Source: Tenrec ecaudatus
Taxonomy: Eukaryota > Chordata > Mammalia > Afrosoricida > Tenrecidae
NCBI RefSeq assembly: GCF_050624435.1
Contig: NC_134546.1
Coordinates: forward strand, 15,771,001-15,835,000
Length of the DNA stretch: 64,000 nucleotides
Direction of reading: 5' to 3'
Part shown: positions 53,471-64,000 of the stretch, one piece after another
How the letters are laid out: each line of letters opens with the position of its first letter
Numbering within the stretch: position 1 is the first letter of the stretch
Notes under the pieces: model-generated
Seen by the model: only the letters and a program-made list of their open reading frames with translations
The model's database searches: none
What the model was told of the DNA's origin: nothing
Position numbers and translations under genes: made by a program

Positions 53471-54524
53471 TGTATTCCTTCTAATCAGTCATCTAGGCAG
53501 CTGGTTCTGCAGTGGGGCAAGCACGGTGGCAACACCAGACCAATAGGTCATTTCCAAGTTCGGTGAGGTGCTTCAAGTGTCCAGTCCCATTGTTTGGCCT
53601 CTTTTAGCCTCCTCTCATTTCCTTAATTGATATTCTAACTTCTTACCCTTTTCTTCAAGCTCCCAACCTCATCACCCTCAACCTCACACACCTGTGACTC
53701 TTAGCAAAGGACCTGACCCCAAACCCAGAGACCAGCCACAAGAATGCTTACTCTAGCTTTCCATTCAGCACCTCAAAGGTGCATGTACGACCTGGCCATC
53801 CATCACTGAGATCCAGGTGCCCTCCCCCACTATTTAGACCACCCTCTCCAGATTAGTCCCATTATCTCCAATCTCTTCCAGGGGGCTGTCTCTCCCTGAG
53901 TCGCTTCTCCCTTTGTATTGTCTCCTTCCCTATAATCTGCAGACACACGCTCATCTCTTGCTCCATAAAAACAAAACAAAAACAGCACCCTTAAAACGCC
54001 GACTCTCCTGGATCCTGTCTTGCTGCAGTTAACATTCTCTTTGTCTACTTCTGGTTCACTCAAATGTCTTTAAAGACTCACCGTTTTAATCCGCATTCTT
54101 CTGACTGCTTTCTTAACCCACTGTCATGAGCCCTCCGTCCCTACCCGACACCTCCCTGCTTTTTCCCCTCGGTGAAATCCTAGTGGACAAATCCCATGAG
54201 CACCTTGTCGTCTTAATTCCGCTGCATGGAGTGTGTTTATTTGATTCAGTGTCTTCTTGAAATTCTGCTCTCTTTCACTGGCTCTTGTGACGACTGGCTC
54301 CCTGTTCTCCTTCCACCTCCCTGGCCTCAGCCCGCCCTGTCAATAAATGAGGGTGTTGGCTCTGTATTAGGCTGACCCGTTCTCTGAATAACTTTACCCA
54401 CATTAGTATGCTGCTCAATCTCAAATACTGTCTCTCCAGCCCAGGCTCATGTGCCCAGTATCCTTTTTGATGCCCGCATTTCAGATTTATCCTTTCCAGA
54501 GCTAAGCTCAATAGAAGTGAGATA
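53471..54524. other. intron 2, nothing recognised
   Basis: About 1.05 kb, pyrimidine-rich. No exon or repeat recognised. Confidence 0.45.
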
Positions 54525-54770
54525 ATGTAACATAATGGTCAAAAATTCCAAATTCTAAAATTAGAATGATTTCAAGCCCTGGTTGGCCACTCTTCTACTA
54601 TATGACCTTGGGAAAATCATGTACATCTTTCAGAGCCTCTGTATATTTTTACGGAGAATGGGAATCACAGTGGTACTGCCTTCCTAAAGTAGTTGCATGC
54701 ATTTAATGAGATCATTCGTGTAACTTGGTCCAGCACATAGAAGCACTCAATGACGCAAGCCATAGCTACA
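54525..54770 (+). mobile_element. MIR SINE
   Basis: TTTCAAGCCCTGGTTGGCCA, ATGACCTTGGGAAAATCATG, CAGAGCCTCTGTATATTTTT, TTAATGAGATCATTCGTGTA and CAGCACATAGAAGCACTCAA follow the MIR consensus in order. Confidence 0.85.
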
Positions 54771-54805
54771 TTATTCTCAGCTTCACAGTCATCAAAATTA
54801 CTACC

Positions 54806-55329
54806 TGTGTTAGTCTGGGTACTTTAAAGAACCAAATCCACAGAAACTCATGTATAAGAGAGAGAGTTTTGTATATAAAGGTTAAGTGCACATCAAGAAA
54901 ACATCCCAACCCAATGCTACCCAAACCCACAAGTCCAACATTAACCCATTAACCCGTATTTCCAACACCAATCCACAAAGTCCTCCTCCATCTCACAAAA
55001 CACACACTATGATGCCAACTGCAGGAGGAAAGCCGGGTCAGTGAACATGTAATCATCTCAGCACTGGCAGGGTCTCCATACTGCTTCTCTAGCACCCAGG
55101 TCTGCATCAGGGTAGGTTCATGCAATTTCTCCTCGGGGATGTGTTGCAGGAAGTGAGCCATGCCAGCTGAAGCAGGGAACTGGCTAAGGCAGCTTCACGC
55201 TGGTCCAACCATCACAAAGCAAGAGACCCGAGAACTCGAAAGATGAGGCTCACCAAGCCATTTATCCCTCTGCCCTTCAATTTACCCCACATGTGTTTAT
55301 CAGCCAGGTTGGCACAATAAACTACCTAA
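54806..55329 (-). mobile_element. solo LTR, TG/CA group, antisense
   Basis: A 524-bp element starting TGTGTTAGTCTGGGTAC and ending AATAAACTACCTAA, flanked by CTACC on both sides (54801-54805, 55330-55334). The expected terminal CA has become AA. The internal text (CCTCCATCTCACAAAACAC) differs from the next LTR, so this is another subfamily. Confidence 0.85.
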
Positions 55330-55546
55330 CTACCATGTAGGTTACCTGCTGTCCCAATACTGGTGAGGTAGTAGCAGGCAGCATGGTTTAGAACTGATGT
55401 GGGTTTCAAGAAACCAGAGTTCAATGAGCTAGCTATGGCTTGGGCTCTGAAGCTCCTGCCAATTCTAAACACCATGCTGAGGTTTTCATAGATAAATTCA
55501 CCACATGATAATGACTATAGGTTTTATCCTAAAGACAATAGGGGTT

Positions 55547-56111
55547 TGTGTTTGACAGGCTTCTCTAGATAAACAAAACCAAAATGCTAATAATTTCATA
55601 TATACTTATACAGATAGATAGCTATATAACATAAGAAATAAACAGGAAATTAAATTATAAAGCAGTATAGATGGCTAAGTTCAACTCACTCCTGTGAGAC
55701 ACTGGCAGTCCTTCAAGTCTTGAGGGCCGCCGGGTAGTCCTCTGTAGAGCAATTCAGTCTTTCCGGGCACAGGCAGCAAACAGCAAGGCAGGTCACCAAC
55801 AGTCAGCCAGCTGACAGGGTCCGACAGACCCCAGCTCAAGAGATGTAAATTCCAATGGTGTGGCGAAGCAGGTCTTGAAGGAACCTCAAATTACAGCAAT
55901 TACAGTAACACAGTCTATGGGTTAGGTGTCCCACAGGTAGTGTAGCTTGCAAATTGAGGCAAAGAACAAGCATGGCAGCTGCACACTGGTTCAATGATCA
56001 AAGAGCAAGAGACAAGAAAGGCGAGGCTCTCCCAGCCATTTATCTCTCCGCCCTTCAATTAATCCCACATGTGTTTTTCGGTCAGGTTGGCACAATAAAC
56101 TACCTGCCTCA
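55547..56111 (-). mobile_element. solo LTR, TG/CA group, antisense
   Basis: A 565-bp element from TGTGTTTGACAGGCTTC to CTACCTGCCTCA. It is close to the LTR at 12586, sharing GGCAGTCCTTCAAGTCTTG and CAGGTCACCAACAGTCAGCC. Flanks are GGGTT (55542-55546) and TGGTT (56112-56116), a 5-bp duplication with one change. It appears to split an older repeat (TTTTATCCTAAAGACAATAG on the left, GAAGTGACAAGATCTGATTT on the right). Confidence 0.88.
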
Positions 56112-56116
56112 TGGTT

Positions 56117-57229
<1,113 letters not shown>

Positions 57230-57234
57230 TGAGG

Positions 57235-58734
57235 ATGCCCCTCGCCCCTGTCCATAGAGTGCACCTCTGCCTGAGGGTTTGTGGTTGATGGTGATGGAAA
57301 CATACACGCAGTCAACAACGTTGCATGGACAGCTCAAGGACGCGGGTTGCGTGCTACACATCGTGACGTCACCCTGACCATCTCTGCTCACACTGCTTCG
57401 CTACAGTGACTCAGCCCCTCGCCCCCTAAGGTTCCCATTTGTGCTTGGACGTCCATGTTACCATTGGTATCTCATAGAGATCTCATAATTTTTCAAAAGG
57501 GTCCAAGACTCAAAGTAAACATCCATTCATGGAACTCCTCTGTGGTTTAAAGAGGAATTTGTGGTTTACCTTCTGTTCAAGGGTTAAAAGTTCTTTCCAG
57601 GCAATAGATTCAGCCATGCCTCCAGTTTCAATATATATACAGTAAGTCTGGTTTCCATTTGACTTTGAAAATCTGTTCCACACTCTTCCTCCTATTCTTC
57701 AAGATCCATCTTTGGGGTCTCCATCAAACCCTTCAGTAACGGTACCTGGGTACCATCATTTCTTCTGGGCTCACTGGAGAGGAAGTTATCATTCATGGAG
57801 GCAATTAGACTACTTGCAATTCATTGTCATGTCCAATTTCGGTATCTCCTCATCCTTGGTTGCTCCAGGCGGATAGAGACCAATTGTATGCTCAGTGACT
57901 GGAAGCAGACACGCTTTGAAGACCTCCTTTTGAGCTTCCTGATTCCTTTTGAGATCTGGGTCTCGGTGCTAGCTTTCACTCATCACTCACCTTCATTTAT
58001 TAAGTCCAATCAGTTAAATAATTAATAATTAAGCACTTTCATAATTTAAACCCTTGAGCGTTGCACATTTGCCGGCTCACTCTCTGACGACCATTGACAG
58101 AAGCCTCTCATGTTGATGAACTTTTACAAATGACCTTGGAAGTGATGCTGAGCTAAATCTTTTAGTTGACGGATGCCCCAGTCTGCTCAAAAATGTCAGC
58201 AAAAAATAATTCGTATGGGTGATATTTTCATGTATTTCAATTGGATCCTTCTGTGGGTTAACATTTCTGACATGTACGTGGACTGTGAGAGAGGTAAGCA
58301 CTCTTGAGAGAGTACCGTGCAAATTAACCAAGGGAGGGAACAGAAAGGCAGGGCTTATGACCTTGACATAAGAGGACGTTCAACTCGGGCGTGGAAACAG
58401 ATTCCCGGCGTCAAAGAATGGGCTTAACGAAAATGTTACTTTGGGCTTCACCACATTTTTGCCGGCAACGGAAAGCTGCGGCAAACACAGAGAGGTCTGC
58501 CGTGTGTTCCCAGTTAGACGATATCCGGGGGAGGGAGGCGACAGGTTTCCTGTTAATGACACGTCCCTCACTGTGTTTCAAAGTTCACATGAGGGAAGCC
58601 TGGGGCTGGGGGCTGACCGGTGAAAGGGACATGTTGGAAAAAGGAAGGAAGCGGGCAAGTTCAGAGTCGACAGCACATCCTTTAAAGGATGGAAAAGGCT
58701 CTGAGCCTTTTTTTGTACCAAGTGAACAAAACCC
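57235..58734. other. intron 3, nothing recognised
   Basis: About 1.5 kb without an assigned repeat or exon. Confidence 0.45.
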
Positions 58735-58903
58735 CAAATACATCAAGTTGATTCTGAGACATGGGGGCCCCTGTGTAGGGTCTCGGGGCGTGAAATCTTT
58801 TGGGGTCAGATAGCCTCATCTTGAGGTGTGGCTGGTGGACTGGAAGCACCGACCTTGAGATTAGTAATCCAACACTTACCCAACCGCACCCCCAGGGCCC
58901 CTT
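58735..58903 (-). mobile_element. AfroSINE, diverged, antisense
   Basis: ACATCAAGTTGATTCTGAGA, CTGTGTAGGGTCTCGG and GGAAGCACCGACCTTGAGAT. Confidence 0.75.
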
Positions 58904-59477
58904 CTTGCATCCTAGTCAGGCTAAACAAGAACATGTCCACCTGCTCCAACGGAGCCACAAATTTGACTTAAAGGCACAGCTTGGAAGAGATCTGTTCGTA
59001 ACCCAAAGATGGCCTGCATCCCTGTCCGTAAGAGAGGTGTTAGCATCCCTTGTGACAGTTGCGATAACGTACAGACTTAAACCTGCTCAGAAAGAGCACC
59101 TGGCTCAGCAGAGAAGCCTCTCATGAGAATGAGATTTTGAGGAAATCAACACAAATGACAACAAAGGTGCACTTGCCTCCATTTCTTGGATCAAACATTC
59201 ATGGGAAGCTTGAGGACATAGAATAGAGTAACATGTAAAAAGAATAAACATGAGGTAGAATTAGAATGCCTTCTATGCTAAGCACTTCACATGTAATTGC
59301 TTATTTACGCTGATGTAGTTTTTGGTTCTTCAGCATCTGATAGGAGCTCTGTGGTCATATGAGTCAATGTTTTACACGCATTGCAGATTTTTCTCTAGTT
59401 GTTTTCAATATTTTTCATTGTGTTCAGTTCCCCGTAGTTTGAAACAGCATGGGCATTGCTTTCTTAGAATTCATCCT
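58904..59477. other. intron 3, nothing recognised
   Basis: About 575 bp. A short MIR-like phrase (GCTAAGCACTTCACATGTAA) lies near 59278. Confidence 0.4.
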
Positions 59478-61620
59478 ATTTTTAATAAATCGTTTTACTG
59501 GGGAATTGTATACAACTCTTATCACAATCCATTGTGTCAAGCATATTTGTACATTTGTTGCCATCATCATTTTCAAAACATTTTCTTGGTACTTGAGCCC
59601 TTGGTATCAGCTCCTCTTTTTTTCCCTCCCCCGCCCTCCGATCCCTCTTGAACCCTTGATAATTTATAAATTATTATTGTTTTTTCATGTCTTGCACTGC
59701 CTGATGTCTCCCTTTATCCACTTTTCTGTTGTCCATCCCCCTGGGAGAGGGTTACAGGTAGATCACTGTGATCTTTTCCCCCTCTCTTCCCACACCTTCC
59801 CCTTACCTTCCTGGTATGGCTCCTCTCAATATTTGTCCAGAGGGGTTTATCTGTCCTGGATTCCCTGTGTTTCCAGCTCTTATCTGTACCATGTATATGC
59901 CCTGGTCTAGCCAGATTTGTAAGGTAGAATTAGGGTCATGATAGTGGGGGAGAGGAAGCATTAAAGAACTAGAGGAAAGCTGTATGTTTCATCGGTGCTA
60001 TACTGTACCCTGACTAGCCTGTCTCCTCCCTGTGACCCTTCTGTAGGGGGATGTCCAATTGCCTAAAGATTGGCTTTGGGCTTCCACTCTGCATTCCCCA
60101 CCCATTCACATTGACATGATTTTTTGTTCTGGGTCTTTGATGCATGATACCTGGTCCTATTGACACCTTGTGATCACACAGGCTGGTGTGCTTCTTTCAT
60201 GTGGGTTTTGTTGCTTCTCAGTTAGATGGCCGCTTGTTTATCTTCAAGCCTTTAAGACCCCAGACACTAGATCTTAAAATAGTGGGGCACCACCAGCTTT
60301 CTTCACCGCATTTGCTTATGCACCCATTTGTCTTCAGCAAGAGTGTCAGGAAGGTGAGCATCTCAAGATGCTGGATTATTAAAAAAAAGTTCTTGTGTTG
60401 AGGGACTACTTAAGTAGAGGCCCAATGTCTATCTACTACCTTAATACTAAATCTATAAATATATGTACATGGATCTATTTCCCTACCATCCTATATAAAT
60501 ATATTTAAATGTATACATGCCTGTATTTAGATCTCTATAAATGCCCTTTGCCTCCTAGTTCTTTCCTCTATTTCCTTTTACTTTCCTCTTGTCCCACTAT
60601 CATGTTCAACCTTCATTTGAGTTTCAGTAATTCCTCTTGGTTACTTTGCCTTTGATCACACCCTACCAGGCCCCCTACACCCTCCTCACCATTGATTTTC
60701 GGTTACTTGTTGTTCCCTTGTCCCTGAGTTTGTTTAACACCCACTTCCTTTCCCCTGTCTCCCCCTCTCCCATGTCCCCTGGGACTGTGGGGTCCCGTTG
60801 TTTTCTTCTCCAGCTTGTTTATCCCACCCGTGTTATCTAAATAGACATGCAGAGATAATCATATGTGCAGACACAAGACAGAGCAAAACAAAACAACAAA
60901 AGAAAATAAAACAATAACAACGACAAAAAGCGAAAGAAAGTAAAGCCTATAAATAGTTCTGGGTGTGTTGCCCATTAGGAGTGTTTTCCAGTCAAGTTCG
61001 ATGATGGGGTGCCACACCCTGGCCCCACACCCTGTTTTTGGTGTTCCCTGGGGACTTCATTGCTCTGTTCCCCTTGCTGTTCTGTTGCACCCCCTCAGTG
61101 TTTCGCTTTAGTGTGGTAGGGTCAGATTGGGCACAATTCCCCACACTATCTCTGTGTTGTCCCCATAGCCCTATGGGTCATTGAGGGACATAGTGTCTTG
61201 GGGCGGGGCCAGCCCTACAGTCCTCTCTGTGCATTGGGTGCTCCGAGTGGGAATATCTTCCTCAGGGCTTGGTGGGCCAGGATGTGCTCCACTCTCTCCC
61301 TCCCCCTCATTTGTTCCTGTGTGCTCTGATCAGACATGTCTCTCTCCCTGAACAGTAGCTTCAGTGTTGTCCTCTTAAGTGAATTCTTCTGGGGTAAGGT
61401 GGGGCGGGGGGTGGGGGGGTGGGGGTTCTGTCCACTTAGTTGGGATTGGAGCAGCCCCTCAGGCCTCTCTATCAGTTCCCTGCTTCATGCCGGTGTGTTG
61501 TGTTCTCATCTTGGAGCACCGGGTTGAAATCTGGTCCCTCTTTCCCTGTGGTGATATAAACCACACCCTCCCCTTGGGCGGGTTAGTGCCCTGTCCCCCG
61601 GCTACCCATGTCCCAGTTTT
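59478..61620 (-). mobile_element. Family A element, longest copy (about 2.1 kb), antisense
   Basis: Reverse complement of Family A from its 3' end (AATAAATCGTTTTACTGGGG at the left) to beyond the 5' limit of the other copies. The extra 5' part (61140-61620) holds GACATAGTGTCTTGGGGCGG, a G-rich run and a GATATAAACCACACCCTCCC stretch. One internal module only (60120-60360). No long ORF. The right boundary is not resolved and no target-site duplication was found. Confidence 0.88.
61395..61428 (+). repeat. G-quadruplex motif in Family A 5' part
   Basis: GGTGGGGCGGGGGGTGGGGG continuing with GGTGGGGG: four or more G runs with one-base loops. It lies on the strand antisense to Family A. Confidence 0.8.
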
Positions 61621-61639
61621 CACTTTATTGAGCTTCTAG

Positions 61640-62027
61640 AAACTTTAAATTTATGTATTCAATCAAATTTGGGAATCTGGAGCCTCTCCCCCCACCATTC
61701 ATATCTTGTCTCCTTCTAAGACACCAGTGACATAATTGCTAGATTTTCTGATATTTTTCCAAATGCCCTTGAAGTTCTGTTTATTTTTCAAAACATTTAA
61801 TCCCTGTTCTCCGATGAGATCATTTCTACTTATCTTCAAATTTGCTAACTCTTTCTTCTACCATCCCTTGAAATTTTTTATTGCAGATAAAAGTTTGTTA
61901 GTTTTCAGTCCTAAACATAATGTTCAGTTCTTTAAAAACAAATGTGTTTTTCTGCTAAGAACTTCTGTCTTATCCTGTAACTGTGTTTATATCAGAGCAT
62001 GGTTATTATATAAAAACAACAGCAACA
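61640..62027 (-). mobile_element. probable LINE-1 remnant, left part, antisense
   Basis: CAAATTTGCTAACTCTTTC, TTGCAGATAAAAGTTTGTTA and CCTAAACATAATGTTCAGTT recall antisense L1 text (aatttgctaattctttc ... agttctagaatttc). Diverged. Confidence 0.45.
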
Positions 62028-62228
62028 GAAAGCCTCCCTGCTGTTGAGTGAATTTCGACTCATAGCGACCCTAGAGGGTCGAGCAGCACTACCATTGGGG
62101 CTTTCCAAGACTGTAACTCTTTATGGGAATAGAAAGCCGGGAGGTGGCTGGTGGTTTCAAACTGCCGACCTTGTGGTTAGCAGCTCAGTGCGTAACCCAT
62201 TACACCCACACCACGGGGGCGTCTCCTA
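62028..62228 (-). mobile_element. AfroSINE, full length, antisense
   Basis: GTTGAGTGAATTTCGACTC, ATAGCGACCCTAGAGGGTCG, TGGTTTCAAACTGCCGACCT and TGTGGTTAGCAGCTCAGTGC. Confidence 0.95.
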
Positions 62229-62560
62229 GTTACTCTAGCCACTAAAAAGCCTTTGATCATTTTAACATTTCAGGATTGGCACCCTAATGACATTTTTCAA
62301 AGAATTGTTAGCATTTTCTATTTTCTATCATTGTTCATATTTTCTAGATGTTCTGTCGTGTCTCATAATCTTAGATTCTCTCCTAGAGATTTTGAATACT
62401 GCGTGGTCTAGATTTGGGGATGTGTTCAGACCCTGCTTAGATCCAGACCGGAGACCTCCCTCCTCCTGTCAATGGTGCCGTCAATGCCACTTCACTGTTT
62501 TGGTTTAAGGCTTCGCTGAGCTCCTCTGGAGCCGCCCTGCATGTAGAACTCAGCAATGAG
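62229..62560 (-). mobile_element. probable LINE-1 remnant, right part, antisense
   Basis: CTCATAATCTTAGATTCTCT and CTAGAGATTTTGAATACTGC continue the T-rich antisense L1-like text interrupted by the SINE. Confidence 0.4.
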
Positions 62561-63549
62561 TCTGGAATCCACACAGCCTGATATAAAGGTCCCCTTCTCT
62601 GACTCCTCTCCCGGCTTCCCCACACGACCTGCCCCACAAAGGGCCCCTTTCCAGGCCTCCTAACCAGAAAAATGGGGTTTCTCTTTGCGTTTGGCCACCC
62701 ACCCTGCTGCCAAGCCATTTTCCACCGAGAGTGGCCTTGGAGGAAATCCAGGCGCAACTCAGGATAAATAAAAATGGAGATGCACACCCTCTTTGAACCC
62801 CAGAGGGCCTTTTGTCCAGTTCCGGGCAGGGAGTGGGGGTGGGGTGGGGTGGGCCTTGATTTTGCAGATGAGATCCAAGGCTATTTTTCTGTTCCTGGAG
62901 TCCATCCGCAGTTTAAAGCCCAGGAGGAAGCCATGTGGGAGGTGTGCATGGGTGGGGGGACGGCCTGGTCCCTGAGCTTTGGATGGGTGGCTTGCCTAGG
63001 TTTACACCCTCCCCTCCTGCCCACCTACTTCGTTCCCTTTTTCAGACCCCTTGACTGGCTGCTTCGTTATTTGGTCCCGAGTGTTCTGTTGTAACCCACT
63101 GCTGACGTAAGCAGTGGTGATCTATCTCCCTGCGTCTTGGATGCTGTTCCTTCAGTGTTATAGTTAATGACCTTCACCAGTATTCCGGATGTAGAGTCAG
63201 GATTCTATCCCAGTCAAGCCCGCTGCACTAGATTCATGGTGCTCTCCCGAGATTGCTGCGCTTCATCGGTTTATCAAATAATCCATCAATCGTAACAGAT
63301 TGTATAGGCATTTCATTAGCAAAAGAGGGTGCCTACGTTGCTTTAAATGCTGATCAAATCAGTCATTTCAGTGATAACTATCACATATGGTTTCCCCAAA
63401 ACTCCGTGGATAGCCTTATTCCTGACCTCAACTCCAAACATTTCATCATTTGGAAATAAACTCATGTCAAAGAAGGCCAGTCATTCATTAAATGAAACTA
63501 GAGCAAGGAATAGATGTCTAATAAGTCTATCAAATATATTTTGGGCATC
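62561..63549. other. intron 3, mostly unassigned
   Basis: About 990 bp. Contains a G-quadruplex motif, GTGGGGGTGGGGTGGGGTGG, at 62833-62852. No exon or repeat recognised. Confidence 0.45.
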
Positions 63550-63880
63550 TATTAACACACTTTTTTTCTTTCACCTACTAATCCAGTGAAAGTGTTACAA
63601 AGATTTTACAGAGATTTAGTCATATTTGTATTGCACAGGTTATATTAATGTTGTATTATTCTTCCGATGTAGATCTTAATTGCTGAACTCTATATTCTGT
63701 ATAAATGTATTATTGCTATTCATAATTATGTTTGGGCTACCATTGACCTTTTGTGGCTATCTTCACTGTGCATGGTTTTAGCTGTTTCATTTTATTAAAT
63801 ATTTAAATCACCACTTTTTCTAGAATTTATCCTGATGTAAGCTATAAGAACCAAATCCAGCTTTCATTCCAAAGTGATTA
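63550..63880 (-). mobile_element. possible LINE-1 remnant, antisense
   Basis: AATTTATCCTGATGTAAGC and CCAGCTTTCATTCCAAAGTG resemble antisense L1 text (ggtccaactttattttttccaaatg). Weak. Confidence 0.35.
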
Positions 63881-63883
63881 GCC

Positions 63884-64000
63884 CAGCGGTTCTTAACCTG
63901 TGGGTCGTGACCCCTTTAGGGGTCAAACGACCCTTTCACAGGGGTCACCCGATGCATAACAGTAGCAAAATGACAGTTCTGAAGTAGCAAGGAAAATCAT
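63884..64000 (+). mobile_element. non-autonomous hAT element, SPIN-like, cut by the window edge
   Basis: CAGCGGTTCTTAACCTGTGG, GTCGTGACCCCTTTAGGGG, TCAAACGACCCTTTCACAGG and AGTAGCAAAATGACAGTTCT. Same family and orientation as 7123-7324, and the best-preserved left end of the three. Confidence 0.9.

Noticed and set aside
54806..56111. Provirus with two LTRs
   Set aside because: The two LTRs have separate target duplications, different subfamily sequence and no gag/pol remnant between them.

Overview
This is mammalian nuclear DNA carrying the 5' part of one protein-coding gene, ANTXR1 (anthrax toxin receptor 1, also called tumour endothelial marker 8), on the + strand. Three coding exons are readable: exon 1 (16943-17094, start codon, signal peptide and start of the von Willebrand A domain), exon 2 (50680-50751) and exon 3 (57157-57228). 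They splice in frame and encode about the first 99 residues. The rest of the gene lies beyond the right edge. Intron 1 is 33.6 kb, intron 2 is 6.4 kb, and intron 3 is open-ended (at least 6.8 kb). I recognise no other gene. The long open frames around 16-17.4 kb are a by-product of CpG-island composition.

The repeats point to an afrotherian mammal. There are more than 35 AfroSINEs (tRNA-derived head, BovB-type tail) and many afrotherian RTE/BovB fragments. Three short hAT elements have the terminal sequences of the SPIN group, which from published work is present in tenrec, so a tenrec such as Echinops is my best guess (Afrotheria very likely, tenrec probable).

Layout: 1-16.2 kb is repeat-rich intergenic DNA with nested insertions. 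16.2-17.4 kb is a TATA-poor CpG-island promoter with the 5'UTR and exon 1. 17.1-50.7 kb is intron 1, mostly retroelements. 50.7-57.2 kb holds exon 2, intron 2 and exon 3. 57.2-64 kb is the start of intron 3.

Repeat names used below. 'Family A' is a LINE-like element up to about 2.1 kb with no long ORF, a variable 5' end, a shared 3' end with an AATAAA signal, and 10-14 bp target-site duplications; I think it is the 3'UTR part of a lineage-specific LINE-1. 'Family B' is an unclassified repeat seen twice, each copy split by a younger insertion. 'TG/CA LTR' is a group of roughly 520-640 bp solo LTRs with 5-bp target-site duplications, of MaLR/ERVL appearance. Boundaries of repeats are estimates by eye (about +/-10-30 bp) unless a target-site duplication is given.
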